Shown in pieces: positions 17,818 through 26,422 of a stretch of DNA of 35,816 bases (position 1 is the first letter of the stretch; each line of letters begins with the position of its first letter). Origin of the DNA: Planctomycetaceae bacterium (lineage in GTDB: Bacteria; Planctomycetota; Planctomycetia; Isosphaerales; Isosphaeraceae); assembly GCA_019237095.1 (NCBI GenBank), contig JAFAHT010000361.1:1-35816 (forward strand). The letters are read 5' to 3'. The notes beneath the pieces were generated by a model that did not search any database, had not been told where the DNA came from, and was given only the letters and a program-made list of their open reading frames with translations. A program made the position numbers and the translations under genes.

Positions 17818-20800
17818 CTAATGGCCGCGCTTGTGGCCGGGAGCGGGCAAGGGGAGGAGCCGCACCTCGCTGCTGTTGGCGTCGTAGCAGTCAATCTGAA
17901 GAAACTCCGCCGGCACGTTCTCCTTGAAGCTGACCTGGATGGTCATGCTGGACTCGCTCTCGATCTTGGCGATTTCCTTGCGCTTGCGGTTGTTGAGATA
18001 GGTGGCGACGCTGGGGCTGACGGTGATGTTGATGCGGCGGATATCCTCGCGGTGCGAGGCCAGGGCCAGGATCCGCGTGACATCGATCGCCATGCTCTCG
18101 GCGGTCTTGACCACTCCTGCGCCGGTGCAGTGTGGGCAATCTTCGTAGACAGACCGCTTGAGGCTGGGGCGAATCCGTTGGCGGGTCATCTCAATCAGGC
18201 CGAAGGCGCTCATGCGCAGGACCTTGGTTCGCGCGCGGTCGCGCTTGATCGCCTCACGGAGGGCTCGTTCCACGCCCCGGCTATGCCGCTCCTCTCGCAT
18301 GTCGATGAAGTCATTGACGATCACGCCGCCCAGGTCGCGCAGCCTGAGCTGGCGGGCGATCTCCTTGGCGGCGCGGAGATTCATCTCGTACGCGGTTTTC
18401 TCGGCGTCATCCTCGACCCGGAAGTTTCCCGAGTTGACGTCGATCGCTACCAGGGCCTCGGTCTGGTCGATGACGATCGAGCCCCCCTCGGGCAGGGGAA
18501 CATGGCGGCGCTGGATCTTGGCGATTTCGTCCTCGATCCCGTACTTGTGGAACAGCGGCACCTTCTCGTCGTAGAGCTTGATCCGGTTCACGAACCGGGG
18601 CATGACCACGCGAAGGAACTCCTGGGCCCGTTCGAACGCCGAGGGCTCGTCGATCCAGATCGTATCGATCTCGGACGTGAAGATGTCCCGGATGGTCCGG
18701 GTGATCAAGTCCGATTCCTGGTAGATCGGGCCCGGGGTTCGAGTTCGCTTGATTCGCCTCAGGATCACCTTCCAGAGCCGTAGCAGGTAGGCCAGGTCGC
18801 GTGCCAGCTCCCGCTTGGTGCGTTCCAGTCCGGCGGTCCGGACGATGAACCCAAGGCCCTTGGGCGGGTTCAGCTCGTGCATGATCTCGCGGAGTTTGCG
18901 GCGCTGGCCTTCATCGACGATCTTGCGCGAGACGCCGACGCGGTTCAGGCCGGGCATCAAGACCAGGTAGCGGCCAGGGATGCTGATGTAGGTGGAGAGG
19001 GTTGGCCCCTTGGTTCCAATGCTTTCCTTGATCACCTGCACCAGTACCTCGTCGCCGCGGCGGAAGATCTCCTGGATCGGGGGCTTGACCATGCCGCGTC
19101 CCCGTCCCGAGCGGCCTCCCCGCGCCAGATCATCGCCACGGCCTGGCCTGGCCTCGACCGGACCGCGCAGGCCCATTTCCCGCTCCAGCTCCTCGATCTC
19201 CTCGATTTCCTTGCGGATCTCCTGCTCGAGTTCGTGGTCGATCTCTTCCTCGGCGACGTGGGCTGGCTCGGCACGCAGGTCATCGACGATCACGTCTTCT
19301 TCCTCGATCGCCATGTCCTCGGCGTCGTCGACGTCCTCCAGGTCCTCGATGTCCAGATCGAGTTCGTCGACCTCGTCGCTGGCGAGCCGCTCCTCGGGCA
19401 GCCGGCGAGGAAACGACGGGACGTACCCGGGCTCGGGGCCGAGGTCATCGAAGTCGGACGGAAATTCTTCTCCGGCGGGGGCAGCGGCTTCGAGCTCGGG
19501 GCGCTCGCGTTCACGTCGTCGACCGCGCCTTCTTCTGCGCCGTTTGCCTTCCCGGGCGTCGGCCTGTGAAGCAGCCGGACCGGGCCGGCCAAAGGGCTCT
19601 TCGTCGGCTGCGAGGAACTCGCGTGATTCGATATCAGGATCGAGATCGGCATGCTGCGCGGACCAGCCGTAGGCGGGTGGCGGCGGTTCCTCGCCGGGCC
19701 CTTGTTCCACGGACCGCAGCCGCTCCCGGCGCGGGACGTAGCCGGGTTCTCCGGCCCGGTTATGAGGCCGTGTTCGCTCCCTGGGAAACTCCGTTGGCTC
19801 GGCGGCGCGACCGCGTTCTTGTGGGGCCGGAGGCTCGAGATCCGACGAGCGGTAACGTTCGATGTCCGCGTCGGCCGCGCCGGGAGAGATGCGTTCGGCA
19901 CCGGGGCTCACCGGCGGCACGGACTCGCGAGGCCGCTCGAGTTCACCGCCGCGCTCGCCTCCCCGCGATCGAATCGCGGCGCGTCCCCCGCGTCGCCGCG
20001 GAGGCTCCGGGAACCGCGGCTCCCCTTCGATGGGACCATACTCCTCGGGGGCCGGAGGCAAGCGCCGTTCCGGACCGCCTTCGATCTCGGACTGTTCAAG
20101 ATCCTCTTCCTCGAAGCCGGGAAGCGGCCGGGACGAAGGTGGGGGCGCCGGGGGGGGGGACGGCCGGCCGCGGCCGCGACGTGGTTCCCGGCCTACGAAG
20201 GGGTCGGCCGCGAGTCCTTCCCCGAAGGTCTCCTCGCGCTCTTCCTCCGGCCCGTGTGTCTCGGGCACGCCTGGCACGGGGCGATGACGGCCTCGCTCTT
20301 CAGACTCGTTCTCGGGGGCGGCGGGCGTCGGCTGGGGAAACTTTGCTCGCTGGGTGCGGCTGGGAGGGAGGTCAGGATCATCAACCGGTTCCGCTGGCCT
20401 TCCTGGTCTCCAGCGTGGCTCTTCGGGCTCGACCTGGCGGAATTCGCGCTCGCGGTGGTGTTCCCGGTCGAGATCCCGCTCCCGCTCCCGTTCCCGTTCT
20501 CGATCAGGATCCCAGTCCCGCTCGACTGTCTCGGCCCAGAGGGACGACTCGGCTTCAAGCGGGCTGTGCGCGGGCTCCTCCAGGCGGGGAGCCGGCGGTT
20601 CGAACGAGGTCGGTTCGGGAGGAGGGGCCGCCGGCTGGTCGGCGGCGTCTCGCTCATCCCCCAATCCCTCGCCGAACCGGCGGGGCATTTCGGATCGATC
20701 GCGGCGCCCACGAACGGACCTGTCCGGGCGCTCACGATCTCGGTCCGGGCGCTCACGGTCTCGGTTTCGGTCCTCGGCGCGTGGTGGAGCAGGAAGCGAG

Positions 20801-21192
20801 GGGGGAAACGCCTCGTTGGGCGGTTCGGGTCTTGGCTGGCGGCGATCGTCCCGGTCGCGTCCGCGGCGCGGATCGCGCCGCCTCGATCCGGATGTGGGGC
20901 CTGGACCTGGCCTGATGGTCGGCTCGATTTCCTCGCCATGCGGCTGACGACGATCGTAGTATTGCGGCTCGACGTCCGAGACGTGAAGGAAGCCGTTGCG
21001 GCCGACCGAGAAATCGACGAAGGCGGCCTGTATGGCCGGTTCGAGATTGACGACCTTACCCTTGTAGATGTTACCGGTGTAGCTCTCGTGGCTGGTTCGC
21101 TCGACGTACAGCTCTTCGAGGACGCCGTTCTCGACGATCGCGATACGGCACTCCTCGGGCTGCAAGACATTGATCAGCATTTCTTTTTTCAT
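17818..21192 (-). CDS. Ribonuclease E/G family protein with a roughly 600-aa disordered insertion in the S1 domain
   Basis: N-term MKKEMLINVLQPEECRIAIVENGVLEELYVER...NIYKGKVVNLEPAIQAAFVDFSVGRNGFLHVSDV; C-term IKESIGTKGPTLSTYISIPGRYLVLMP, EALVAIDVNSGNFR, NDFIDM, CPHCTGAGVV. ATG at 21192. Confidence 0.93.
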   Translation of the reverse strand: MKKEMLINVLQPEECRIAIVENGVLEELYVERTSHESYTGNIYKGKVVNLEPAIQAAFVDFSVGRNGFLHVSDVEPQYYDRRQPHGEEIEPTIRPGPGPTSGSRRRDPRRGRDRDDRRQPRPEPPNEAFPPSLPAPPRAEDRNRDRERPDRDRERPDRSVRGRRDRSEMPRRFGEGLGDERDAADQPAAPPPEPTSFEPPAPRLEEPAHSPLEAESSLWAETVERDWDPDRERERERERDLDREHHREREFRQVEPEEPRWRPGRPAEPVDDPDLPPSRTQRAKFPQPTPAAPENESEERGRHRPVPGVPETHGPEEEREETFGEGLAADPFVGREPRRGRGRPSPPPAPPPSSRPLPGFEEEDLEQSEIEGGPERRLPPAPEEYGPIEGEPRFPEPPRRRGGRAAIRSRGGERGGELERPRESVPPVSPGAERISPGAADADIERYRSSDLEPPAPQERGRAAEPTEFPRERTRPHNRAGEPGYVPRRERLRSVEQGPGEEPPPPAYGWSAQHADLDPDIESREFLAADEEPFGRPGPAASQADAREGKRRRRRRGRRRERERPELEAAAPAGEEFPSDFDDLGPEPGYVPSFPRRLPEERLASDEVDELDLDIEDLEDVDDAEDMAIEEEDVIVDDLRAEPAHVAEEEIDHELEQEIRKEIEEIEELEREMGLRGPVEARPGRGDDLARGGRSGRGRGMVKPPIQEIFRRGDEVLVQVIKESIGTKGPTLSTYISIPGRYLVLMPGLNRVGVSRKIVDEGQRRKLREIMHELNPPKGLGFIVRTAGLERTKRELARDLAYLLRLWKVILRRIKRTRTPGPIYQESDLITRTIRDIFTSEIDTIWIDEPSAFERAQEFLRVVMPRFVNRIKLYDEKVPLFHKYGIEDEIAKIQRRHVPLPEGGSIVIDQTEALVAIDVNSGNFRVEDDAEKTAYEMNLRAAKEIARQLRLRDLGGVIVNDFIDMREERHSRGVERALREAIKRDRARTKVLRMSAFGLIEMTRQRIRPSLKRSVYEDCPHCTGAGVVKTAESMAIDVTRILALASHREDIRRINITVSPSVATYLNNRKRKEIAKIESESSMTIQVSFKENVPAEFLQIDCYDANSSEVRLLPLPAPGHKRGH
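20722..20764. repeat. Two tandem 21-bp units inside the RNase E/G insertion
   Basis: tccgggcgctcacgatctcgg / tccgggcgctcacggtctcgg, encoding repeated DRERPD. Confidence 0.85.
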
Positions 21193-21328
21193 GCGGTCTC
21201 TTTCCAGGACTGACGCGGTTTGCGTGTTCGGTTGATTCTCGGATGAACCGAGCGAGTGCGTGCCTCGGTCCGGTAATGAGTGGCTGGCCGATGGCCTTCC
21301 CCCGGCACCAGGCAATAATCTTGTGGTC

Positions 21329-22042
21329 TCACCTTGCGTCGTCAGGGGGGATCTCGGCTCCGTCTCCTCGAGCACTTAGCGCCACGGTTCGATCATCGGT
21401 GGCCAGTTCCACATGGGTCCGCACCAGGACGGCTCCCTGATCCAAGAGGTCGCGGATCCCCAGGCATTCGAGCAGTTCTTCGGGGCGAGCCGAGCCGTCA
21501 GGACAGACCTTGAGACGGGCCCTGAGCACTCCCTCGTCGGTCAGTTCGGCATTCAGCAAGAAGGGTCGCAAGTCAATCGTCTGCTCCCGGTCACGATCGG
21601 GACGGCGCCGTACGAGAGGCCAGCTCGTGCTGGCCAGGAGCGAGCCGAGTTTCGACAGGGTCTGCGCGTGGCGCTGGGCCGGCACCCTGAGCTCATAGTC
21701 GAGAGCCACGGGCCGAGGTGCCGGTGCGCCCGGCGGCAGAACCTCGGCACCCAGCCAATGGAAACCCGGAGGAGCGGTTGCTGCTAAGCGGCACAGCACG
21801 TCCGCCGGCTCTCTGGGCTCGAACAGCTCGATATCGACGATCTCGTTTTGCCCTTCGATCCCCAGCCCCAGTGCCAGGGCAAAGACGATTCTCGGCCGCG
21901 GCGTGAACCCCTGGCTTTGCGCCAGAGGAATCTGCGCGCGGCGCGCCATCCGCTCCAGACAGCGCATGATGTCATGATGGCTGACCAGGCGGAGATCACC
22001 GCGCTTGGCGAATCGGAGACGCAGCTTGGTGGCTGTGGTCAT
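21329..22042 (-). CDS. TIGR03936/DUF2344 (radical SAM-associated) domain protein, stand-alone
   Basis: TKLRLRFAKRGDLRLVSHHDIMRCLERMARRAQIPLAQSQGFTPRPRIVFALALGLGIEGQNEIVDIELFEP. Confidence 0.85.
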   Translation of the reverse strand: MTTATKLRLRFAKRGDLRLVSHHDIMRCLERMARRAQIPLAQSQGFTPRPRIVFALALGLGIEGQNEIVDIELFEPREPADVLCRLAATAPPGFHWLGAEVLPPGAPAPRPVALDYELRVPAQRHAQTLSKLGSLLASTSWPLVRRRPDRDREQTIDLRPFLLNAELTDEGVLRARLKVCPDGSARPEELLECLGIRDLLDQGAVLVRTHVELATDDRTVALSARGDGAEIPPDDAR

Positions 22043-22052
22043 GTCCTGCGAC

Positions 22053-22069
22053 TTGTCGTGACACGACAA
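22053..22069. promoter_or_regulatory. 17-bp hyphenated palindrome TTGTCGTG-A-CACGACAA (candidate operator)
   Basis: Perfect 8-bp inverted repeat with 1-nt spacer, 10 nt upstream of the DUF2344 ATG (22042). Confidence 0.5.
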
Positions 22070-22404
22070 ACCGGTGTGACTTCGCGCGCTTGTTCGCTAA
22101 TCGGTCGGTCCGGACCGCGCCCCCTAGGGAGCAAACGGTCAGATACCCGCGGGTCAAGGCGGTCCAGGGTGGCGCGGCAAAATGCCGGAAAGCCGGCCTG
22201 AACTGTGGCCGGACATCGCGGTCGTCTCGCGGGGCACGAAGTGGCTCGGCTGGGGTCCTTGGGATTGACGAAAAGGTTAGTGTTCGACGGTCCGGCGCAC
22301 AACCGGTTCCGGTACGAACCCTGGTCACAATCAGGAGGCAAGGCCGCGGTCGGGATGCCTGAAAAATGGGTGGTCCCCCAGATATCCTGTCGCGTCGAAT
22401 TGAG

Positions 22405-24183
22405 TCACCGCATCGCGGAGGCTGCCGGCTCGGGCGTATCGGGCGTATCGGGCAGTGCCTGACGGAGCGCGGATTCGAGCAGAGCCGTCACGGCCTGAGC
22501 GGTTTCAAGTCGGAGCGCCTCGGCAGCAACTGCCCGTGCGGTTTCGATCCGCACGCCGCGGATCACCCGTCGAACTTCGGGCAGTTGGTGCGGGGGCATG
22601 CTCAACTGACGCAAGCCCAAGCCCAGGAGAAGCATGGTGTAAAGCGGCTCTCCACCCATCTTTCCGCAGACAGTTACCTCGATGCCGTGCACTCGTGCGG
22701 CTTCGACCACCATGGCGATCAAGCGGAGCACGGACGGATCGGCGGCGGAGTACAGTTCGGCGACAGTTTCGTTGGTCCGGTCCACGGCCAGCGTGTACTG
22801 AATCAGGTCATTGGTACCTATCGAAAAGAAGTCCACCTCCTTCGCCAGGTGATCGGCCATCAGGGCGGCAGCCGGAACTTCCACCATGATCCCGACCGGC
22901 AGGTTTTCGCGAACGGCCTGTCCCTCTGCCACGAGCTCGGCGGCCACGTCGCGCACGATGGCGCGTGCCTCGCGCAGCTCGGCGAGCGTGCTCACGAGCG
23001 GAAACAGAATCCGGACGTCGCCCAGGGTGCTGGCGCGCAGGATCGCCCGCAACTGGGGCCTGAACAACCCCGGGTCGCGAAGCGACAGGCGCAGGCTGCG
23101 CAGCCCCAAGCACGGGTTGGATTCGATATAGGCCGATACCCGGTAAGGTCCCAGCTTGTCGGCCCCCAGATCGAGTGTCCGGATCACGATCGGCCGCCCC
23201 CGCAGTGCGCGGATCACGGCGGCGTACGCCTGGAATTGCTGATCTTCGCTGGGGGGGGGCTTGGCGTTCAAGAACAGAAACTCGGTGCGGAACAACCCGA
23301 CGCCCTCGGCGCCCAGGTTCACGCAGGCGTCGATCTCCGCGGTGAACTCGATATTGCCCCAGAGATGTACCTGGGTGGAATCGAGCGTTACGGCCGGCAG
23401 ATTGGCCTGCTGCGAGAGGACACGGAATCGTGCAGACCGCTCGGCGGCCGCCGCGCGATACCGCGCCTGGGTGGGCAGATCTGGGTCGAGGATGACCAGA
23501 CCCTCGTCGCCGTCGATGACCGCCATCCGGCACTGCCGGGCGATGTCCAGAAACTTGCCCAGGCCGACCACGGCCGGGATTTCGAGCGCTGCGGCGACGA
23601 TGGCCGTGTGGCTGGCAGGGCCTCCCGCCTCGGTGGCGAAGCCGAGCACGCGATTGGGATCAAGCCCCGCAGCCTCGCTCGGCGAGAGGTCCTGTGCCAG
23701 GACCAAGGCGGGAGCCGGCAGCTCATCCTGGAACGACTTGGGTCGCTGTCCGATCAACTGGCCGAGGATCCGCGCCTCAATGTCACGCACGTCGGCGGCG
23801 CGGGCCGCCAGGTAGGAATCGTTCAGCCGCTCCATGCGGGTTGCATGCGCCTCGAGTACCTCGATGATGGCATGCTCGGCGGAGACTTGCTCCTGCTCGA
23901 CCCGGGTGCGGGCGTCCGCGCGGAGGGTAATATCGCCGATCATGCGGGCGTGGGCCGCCAGGATGTCGGCATACTGGGGGCCCAGCCGGGTTCGAGCTTC
24001 CCTCTCGGCCTCCGCGGCCTCTCGGCCGGCAACCTCCAGCCCCTCATCGAGCCGCTGCAATTCGCGCTCGACCGCCTCTGCCGTGATGTTCCGCGGGGGC
24101 AACCGGATGCCGCGCGTGTCGAGCACCACGATCGGCCCAATCGCGATTCCGGGGCTCACGGCAATGCCTCGCAGTACATGCAT
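22405..24183 (-). CDS. ptsI: Phosphoenolpyruvate-protein phosphotransferase (PTS enzyme I)
   Basis: MHVLRGIAVSPGIAIGPIVV..., ATEAGGPASHTAIVAAALEIPAVVGLG, GLFRTEFLFLN, IRTLDLGADK, FSIGTNDLIQYTLAVDRTNE. The open frame extends to 24411. Confidence 0.93.
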   Translation of the reverse strand: MHVLRGIAVSPGIAIGPIVVLDTRGIRLPPRNITAEAVERELQRLDEGLEVAGREAAEAEREARTRLGPQYADILAAHARMIGDITLRADARTRVEQEQVSAEHAIIEVLEAHATRMERLNDSYLAARAADVRDIEARILGQLIGQRPKSFQDELPAPALVLAQDLSPSEAAGLDPNRVLGFATEAGGPASHTAIVAAALEIPAVVGLGKFLDIARQCRMAVIDGDEGLVILDPDLPTQARYRAAAAERSARFRVLSQQANLPAVTLDSTQVHLWGNIEFTAEIDACVNLGAEGVGLFRTEFLFLNAKPPPSEDQQFQAYAAVIRALRGRPIVIRTLDLGADKLGPYRVSAYIESNPCLGLRSLRLSLRDPGLFRPQLRAILRASTLGDVRILFPLVSTLAELREARAIVRDVAAELVAEGQAVRENLPVGIMVEVPAAALMADHLAKEVDFFSIGTNDLIQYTLAVDRTNETVAELYSAADPSVLRLIAMVVEAARVHGIEVTVCGKMGGEPLYTMLLLGLGLRQLSMPPHQLPEVRRVIRGVRIETARAVAAEALRLETAQAVTALLESALRQALPDTPDTPEPAASAMR

Positions 24184-24358
24184 CGGCGTGGCCATGGGCG
24201 TCGGATCGGGGGTAGAGATCGAGGTGCCCGGAGGCGGCATGCCATCGTTCCTGTGATCGGCGTGAACCCGAGTCAAGACCTCAGATCCAACCCGGCCTGG
24301 GCGTTGCACCAATCGGCCCCACGCTGCCGGTCGGTCCGCAACGAACGATCCGGCACCT

Positions 24359-24691
24359 TCATCGCCCGGGCTCTGTGTTGGGGTGGCTCTGAATCGTGTC
24401 TCCATTTTCATTCTCGTAAAACTGGGCCGAGACCAGATCGGACAATGCGTCGACGGCCTCCACGGCGTCCGGCCCGCACGCTTCCAGTTCCAGTCGCGTG
24501 CCGCACTCAGCGGCCACAGTGATCAGATCGAGAATGCTCTTGCCGTTGAACTGATTGCCATTGTAATGAACCCGGATCTCCGATCGATAACGGAGCGCGA
24601 GTTTGACGAACTTGTCGGCGGGACGCAGGTGAAGCCCGAGACTGTTGGTGATCTGGACGTGGCGATGGGCGACAGTCGTGTCGTGGCTCAT
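24359..24691 (-). CDS. ptsH: HPr phosphocarrier protein
   Basis: VQITNSLGLHLRPADKFVKLALRYRSEIRVHYNGNQFNGKSILDLITVAAECGTRLELEACGPDAVEAVDAL: phospho-His (LGLHLRPA) and Ser46-like site (NGKSI). Confidence 0.92.
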   Translation of the reverse strand: MSHDTTVAHRHVQITNSLGLHLRPADKFVKLALRYRSEIRVHYNGNQFNGKSILDLITVAAECGTRLELEACGPDAVEAVDALSDLVSAQFYENENGDTIQSHPNTEPGR

Positions 24692-24987
24692 CAGCGGCTC
24701 GATCGGCCTGGGCCGGGGACAAGCGACCAGCAATCTGACCGGGAAATCTCGAAGCCAGATCGAAGGTCGTGGACTATTAGCTGTTGGAGCGGAGTATCCA
24801 GTCGTCGCCCCACCGGGTGTGTCCCGGCCGCAACGGCGAGGATATCAGATGTTGTCGGGTCGGAGCGGTCAACCCGCCGCGGCGCCGCGGAATTCTGGGT
24901 CCACGGTGCGCTCGACGAGAAACGCTGCCGGGTGAATCGTCACGGCGGCGCCCACTGGAATGGGTAGGCGACCGGCGGGACGCAGGA

Positions 24988-25458
24988 TCAAGGCGAATTC
25001 TGGTCGGCCTCTTCGAGTACGTCGATGACGTCCTGCCGGGTCCGAGCCTGACGCAGGAAACTGACGAAGCGCTCGTCCTTCAAGTGTCGCGAGATATTCT
25101 CCAGAGCTCTGAGATGATCTCCAGGCTGGTTCTGAGGAGAAACCAGCAGGAAGAAGATGTTGACCGGTTCGCCGTCGAGGGCCGCGAAATTGACGCCCCG
25201 TCGGGACAGGGCGACCGTGCCGATCAAGCGCGTGAGCGTGGGGTGGCGGGTATGGGGGACGGCGACTCCCATCCCGATCCCCGTCGAGCCCAGCTCCTCA
25301 CGTCCGAGGATGGCTCGAATCACACTCTCCACGTCTCCAGCGGCAAGATGGCCAGCCTTGTGCAGGCTCCCGACCATCTCCCGAATCGCCTCTTCCTTAC
25401 CGGTCGCTTGTAAGTCAACGATAATTGAATCTCGAATCACGAAATCCGCAAGCTTCAT
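24988..25458 (-). CDS. ptsN: PTS EIIA-type-2 domain protein (PtsN/EIIANtr-like)
   Basis: MKLADFVIRDSIIVDLQATGKEEAIREMVGSL...GREELGSTGIGMGVAVPHTRHPTLTRLIGTVALSRRGVNFAALDGEPVNIFFLLVSP...HLRALENISRHLKDE. Confidence 0.88.
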   Translation of the reverse strand: MKLADFVIRDSIIVDLQATGKEEAIREMVGSLHKAGHLAAGDVESVIRAILGREELGSTGIGMGVAVPHTRHPTLTRLIGTVALSRRGVNFAALDGEPVNIFFLLVSPQNQPGDHLRALENISRHLKDERFVSFLRQARTRQDVIDVLEEADQNSP

Positions 25459-25645
25459 CCGCCCCTCCATCGACCGGCCGCCAGGCGAACGGTCCTGGAT
25501 CCGGCACCGAAATCGCGACGCTCAAACGGGGGATCAGCGCCGGGAGGACGGCGGACAACCATCCCGTGGCGTTACGTGTCGTGGCGACTGCAGGGAAATG
25601 CCTTCTTCAAGGGCCTACGCCGGACTGGACCTCTCTGGGATCGGT

Positions 25646-26005
25646 TCAGGTCGCCTCGGGAGGAGCGGACTGGTCGGAAGACCGGGATGAGCCCCCTGCC
25701 TGAGAGACGTCGCCTTTGTGCTTCTGGACCTTCTCCTTGTAACGCCGTAATTGATTCTCGATCTTGTGGACGCACTGATCCATCGCCGACTCGGGGGTGG
25801 GTCCGACCTCGCGGGCGACAAAGTCGTGCTTGTGCTCAGCCGAAACCAAGATCTCGACATCCCAGGCTTGCTTTCCCTGATCGACCGCAACCTCGATGGC
25901 CATCAGTCGACCGAAATACTTGAGCAGCTTCTCGGCTTTGTCATGCAAGTGTAGTTGCTGCTCGGGATTCAAAGCACCGTGCCGAGTCGAAATCTCGATT
26001 TGCAC
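25646..26005 (-). CDS. hpf: Ribosome hibernation-promoting factor, short HPF/RaiA type
   Basis: MQIEISTRHGALNPEQQLHLHDKAEKLLKYFGRLMAIEVAVDQGKQAWDVEILVSAEHKHDFVAREVGPTPESAMDQCVHKIENQLRRYKEKVQKHKG. Confidence 0.9.
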   Translation of the reverse strand: MQIEISTRHGALNPEQQLHLHDKAEKLLKYFGRLMAIEVAVDQGKQAWDVEILVSAEHKHDFVAREVGPTPESAMDQCVHKIENQLRRYKEKVQKHKGDVSQAGGSSRSSDQSAPPEAT

Positions 26006-26069
26006 TCATCCGCTCCTTCACTGACCCCTCTGCCAACCTCGCCGTCAGCGAGCGATGGCGACACCAAAA

Positions 26070-26098
26070 TGTAACCCCTTTCCGTGCATTTGGTCAAG
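26070..26098 (-). promoter_or_regulatory. Candidate sigma-70-type promoter for hpf
   Basis: Reverse strand TTGACC (26098-26093), 17-nt spacer, TTACAT (26075-26070), about 65 nt upstream of the hpf ATG. Confidence 0.5.
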
Positions 26099-26422
26099 AC
26101 TACACCGAGGCAAAGATCATCCAGGCTCTTTTTTTCAACGACCGAGAACGCGGCTAGAATCGCAGGGAACGCATGACCACTATGACGACGCAAAGCTCTG
26201 GAACACGGTCAGTTGCGAGTGTGAAGATGGGTAATCCTAGCCTCGCCTTCGGTCGTTGCTGTTTTTCAGGACTTGCTGGGCCCGCGCAGATCTCCAACCC
26301 GCGGTGAACACTATCGTCGGAACGCGCTGTTGCGTAACGTGGAGAACCCAGGTTGCCAGGCAGAGCGGATCCTGTCATAGCCTGTCCAAATTGCGCCTTT
26401 TTTGGCGGCAAGGAGACCCGAC

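Noticed and set aside
19651-21213. 520-aa + strand ORF (and 449-aa ORF at 19566)
   Set aside because: Mirror frames of the low-complexity RNase E/G insertion.
22432-22452. Tandem CGGGCGTAT units in the ptsI 3' end
   Set aside because: Only two to three short units that encode DTPDTP; 9-bp units keep frame, so no phase-variation argument.
22366-24522. 718-aa + strand ORF
   Set aside because: Antisense to ptsI; Gly/His/Gln-rich without family motifs.
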